Assembly (NCBI GenBank): GCA_014729495.1
Contig: WJJV01000080.1
Location: forward strand, 1-14,952
Direction: 5' to 3'
Origin: Candidatus Woesearchaeota archaeon
GTDB lineage: Archaea; Nanobdellota; Nanobdellia; Woesearchaeales; UBA12501
Length of the DNA stretch: 14,952 nucleotides
The notes under the pieces were generated by a model. That model made no database searches, was not told where the DNA came from, and saw nothing but the letters and a program-made list of their open reading frames with translations. This document shows positions 13,020-14,952 of the stretch, in pieces; position 1 is the first letter of the stretch, and the number at the start of each line of letters is the position of its first letter. A program made the position numbers and the translations under genes.

Positions 13020-13818
13020 TGAAATACCTCATGGTCTTCTGCCTAAGCCTCTCTGCGACTTCCTTGTTCTTTATGATTGTGAACTCTATGTTCACAGGCC
13101 GGTTTATGATTTCCTGTACCTGTTTGTAATTGAAGTCCTCTCTTGATTTCATCCTCCTATTGTCCTCAAACACTTCCTGAAGATGCTCCTCTGGCCAGTA
13201 GATGTTAATTATATAATCTCCGAAGGTTATCACATCTGAGGTAGATACACAATCCTCTTTGCCGATTATCACTCTTGCTCCTGCATCCTGCCAATGCTTT
13301 GCCATTGCCTTATCCCAGAACAATCCCTCCTGTGACACGACATAAACATCTTGTTTCATTATCCTCTCTAATATCTTGAACTGCTTATCATTGAGAGGGA
13401 ATATTGTCCATACAAAGAATAGGTTGAATGTAAAAGGGCCTTTGCCCCCCTTTTCAAGGATTCCATTTATCATATCAACCACAAAATATCCCATCTGGGC
13501 CTCGCTTGGAGCAGTGAAGTTTACAACCTTGCCTGAATCCAGCTTTGAGAATATGCCTTTTATTGCATCAGGAGAACTCTCCAGCTTTTCAACAAGATCA
13601 CCTATATTCTGGACCCACTCAGGATTGATACTGTATCCTTTTTCATCATTCTCAAGGATTCCTGTCTCTTCCATGTTCCTTATTGCTTTGTGTGCAGCCT
13701 GATAGCTTATCTTCACACCATACTCCTTGTTTATCAGAGAATGTATCCTTTTTGCAGAAATAGGGGAATGCCTGTTCAAGACTCTTATGACTGCTATCTT
13801 TGTATTGCTGTCACCCAC
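13009..13818 (-). CDS. Winged-helix regulator with TrmB-like effector domain, paralogue 2
   Basis: This gene encodes 269 residues from the GTG at 13818, preceded by GGGTGG as Shine-Dalgarno about 8 bases upstream. The protein begins GDSNTKIAVIRVLNRHSPIS, then GVKISYQAAHKAIRNMEETG, a winged helix that matches its downstream paralogue, including the conserved ISYQAAHKA segment in the recognition region. The C-terminal domain shows MGYFVVDMINGILEKG, FVWTIFPLNDKQFKIL, GDYIINIYWPEEHL and IEFTIIKNKEVAERLRQKTM. The N-terminus is shorter than in the paralogue, which has about eight extra residues. The two genes form an operon that is convergent with ribL and divergent from the membrane-protein operon; a minus-strand TATA-like GTTTATATAG lies at about 13852-13861. 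Confidence 0.75.
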   Translation of the reverse strand: MGDSNTKIAVIRVLNRHSPISAKRIHSLINKEYGVKISYQAAHKAIRNMEETGILENDEKGYSINPEWVQNIGDLVEKLESSPDAIKGIFSKLDSGKVVNFTAPSEAQMGYFVVDMINGILEKGGKGPFTFNLFFVWTIFPLNDKQFKILERIMKQDVYVVSQEGLFWDKAMAKHWQDAGARVIIGKEDCVSTSDVITFGDYIINIYWPEEHLQEVFEDNRRMKSREDFNYKQVQEIINRPVNIEFTIIKNKEVAERLRQKTMRYFNEV

Positions 13819-13836
13819 TCAGGACCACCCAGCTTA

Positions 13837-13898
13837 TATATAGGTTCCTAACTATATAAACCTTTTGGTTGATTTTGTTCTACTGGGGATTTATAAAT
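13837..13898. promoter_or_regulatory. Divergent promoter between the regulator pair and the membrane operon
   Basis: An imperfect dyad TATATAG...CTATATA (13837-13858) overlaps the minus-strand TATA region. For the plus strand, ATTTATAAAT at about 13889-13898 is 26 bases before the ATG at 13919. The dyad is a plausible autoregulatory site for the winged-helix pair. Confidence 0.45.
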
Positions 13899-13918
13899 GC
13901 TGAAAACATGGTAATGTT

Positions 13919-14263
13919 ATGGGGCTTGGTAAGAAGATCTTTGGTGCATACTTAGCTGTGATAGGATTCATACTGTCACCGCTCTCATGGTGGAATGACC
14001 TGTTCGTGAACATTCCAATAGCATATGCATTCGCGTATCTCTCTGCTTTCATTTCGCGAAGCCTTTTTGTGCCTATGTTCCTGATAATATATCTTCTTAC
14101 AAATGTTGCAGGATTCATGCTGATGCATAAGGGCGCAGAACAGATTGCAGAGAAAGAATCAAGATGGGGCATGCTTGAAAGCCTTGCAGTATCTGTATTC
14201 TATATGATCATAGTGATACTGCTCATGCTCTTTGAGATTGTGCCGATTCCAGAAGGAGTATAG
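13919..14263 (+). CDS. Small membrane protein, three to four spans
   Basis: This gene encodes 114 residues with hydrophobic spans at about 7-22, 30-47, 49-70 and 89-107 (for example FVPMFLIIYLLTNVAGFML and VSVFYMIIVILLMLFEIV). The loop between the last two is charged (KGAEQIAEKESRW). I do not recognise a family and no enzymatic motif is visible. The TATA-like box 26 bases before the ATG suggests a leaderless mRNA. Its stop overlaps the Shine-Dalgarno of the next gene, which starts 11 bases later, so the two are an operon and may work together at the cell surface. Confidence 0.7.
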   Translation: MGLGKKIFGAYLAVIGFILSPLSWWNDLFVNIPIAYAFAYLSAFISRSLFVPMFLIIYLLTNVAGFMLMHKGAEQIAEKESRWGMLESLAVSVFYMIIVILLMLFEIVPIPEGV

Positions 14264-14274
14264 GAGGTATTAGA

Positions 14275-14952
14275 ATGAAAAGAACAATATTATATATGCT
14301 TATGTTGGTGATGATTGTTGGAACTGCAGCTGCTCTTCCTGCTCCCATGACTTTTTACTTTTCTGACACAAACCCTGCTCCAGGAGATTCATTGACTTAC
14401 ACATACAGGATGGATGCAGAGCCCATGGACAGCTCTTACAGAACAATGATTCATTTTGTTGATGATGCAGAGAATATAATACTGAATGATGACCACTGGC
14501 TTCTTGAAGAGAAAGGCTACAACACTGATTCATCAAGCTTCTATGGATACCATGAATATCCGAGGACCCTTCAGCTACCTTCTGATTTTGAGGGCCAGCT
14601 CAGGATAATAACAGGCATGTATCCCTGGGATGGTATAACTGCAGGGCCTACAGTTGCTCTTGACCCTTCTTATGTTACTGATTTTGGATATAACAGGTAT
14701 CTCGTGGGCACAATCAATGTGCAGCAGCCTAAAACAGCCCCAAGAGCTTCTTCAATATCTGATACAACTCCTGCCCAGGGCCAGACAATAACATATACTC
14801 TTAGTTATGATGCTGTTCCGATGGACCAGAGCTACAGGACATTTGTGCATTTCATAGATGACTCTGGCAATATCATGATAAATGATGATCATTGGATTAG
14901 TGAGGAGAAAGGGTTCAGTACAGATTCAGGGTCATTCAATGGATATGTAAGC
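14275..14952 (+). CDS. Secreted protein with tandem repeats, runs off the window
   Basis: The frame is open from the ATG at 14275 to the window end (226 codons), with an excellent Shine-Dalgarno AGGAGGT at 14262-14268. The protein starts with a signal peptide: basic KR, a hydrophobic stretch LYMLMLVMIVG, and a likely cleavage region TAAALPAP near residue 20. Two copies of an extracellular domain follow with a period of 132 residues, at about 30 and 162. Shared landmarks are SDT[NT]PA, ITYT or LTYT, [EV]PMD.SYRT, HF[VI]DD, I.NDDHW and EEKG[YF].TDS. The repeat is rich in Asp, Tyr and Ser and is probably beta-structured. It is likely a surface or adhesion protein; the family is not recognised. 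Confidence 0.8.
   Translation, partial: MKRTILYMLMLVMIVGTAAALPAPMTFYFSDTNPAPGDSLTYTYRMDAEPMDSSYRTMIHFVDDAENIILNDDHWLLEEKGYNTDSSSFYGYHEYPRTLQLPSDFEGQLRIITGMYPWDGITAGPTVALDPSYVTDFGYNRYLVGTINVQQPKTAPRASSISDTTPAQGQTITYTLSYDAVPMDQSYRTFVHFIDDSGNIMINDDHWISEEKGFSTDSGSFNGYVS

Overview
The window looks like part of an archaeal chromosome, most likely from an AT-rich DPANN-type archaeon (Woesearchaeota or a relative). This is inferred from gene content: a TrmB-family regulator, archaeal-type riboflavin synthase and FAD synthase, an EndoQ-like PHP nuclease, and Fic and winged-helix regulators. Many genes have a TATA-like box about 25 bases before the start codon, which suggests leaderless transcripts; others have a GGTG/GAGGTG Shine-Dalgarno. 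I saw no rRNA, tRNA or CRISPR array.

Left part (1-7.4 kb). The window opens with the C-terminal phosphohistidine domain of a PEP-utilising enzyme, overlapping tail to tail with a TrmB-type regulator. That regulator shares a divergent promoter, carrying a 17-bp palindrome, with an unrecognised gene. Next come four minus-strand genes: a 45-residue protein I read directly from the sequence, a three-part protein (MtrA-like, thymidylate synthase-like and DUF4346-like), and two orphans. A plus-strand EndoQ-like DNA repair nuclease ends in a PCNA-interaction motif. It is followed by a minus-strand membrane protein and a very lysine-rich, histone H1-like protein with a clear terminator and a perfect 23-bp palindrome upstream.

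Middle (7.6-12.2 kb). A tightly packed riboflavin operon (ribC, ribH, ribD, ribA) mixes an archaeal-type riboflavin synthase with bacterial-type RibD and GTP cyclohydrolase II. A probable FAD synthase (ribL) lies 1.5 kb downstream. Between ribA and ribL sits a Fic-domain gene bracketed by two near-identical regulatory modules. Each module is a pair of 13-bp direct repeats (TTTAGGGACTACA) exactly 32 bp apart with a TATA-like core between them. Next to the Fic gene is a scar where a 5'-truncated TrmB-like gene meets the last codons of another truncated gene on the opposite strand.

Right part (12.2-15 kb). Two tandem paralogous winged-helix regulators overlap each other by 11 bases. Divergent from them is a short operon of a small membrane protein and a secreted repeat protein that runs off the window.

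The most interesting region is 10272-11750, the Fic cassette with its duplicated modules and adjacent gene debris. The MtrA-thymidylate synthase fusion and the hybrid riboflavin pathway come next.
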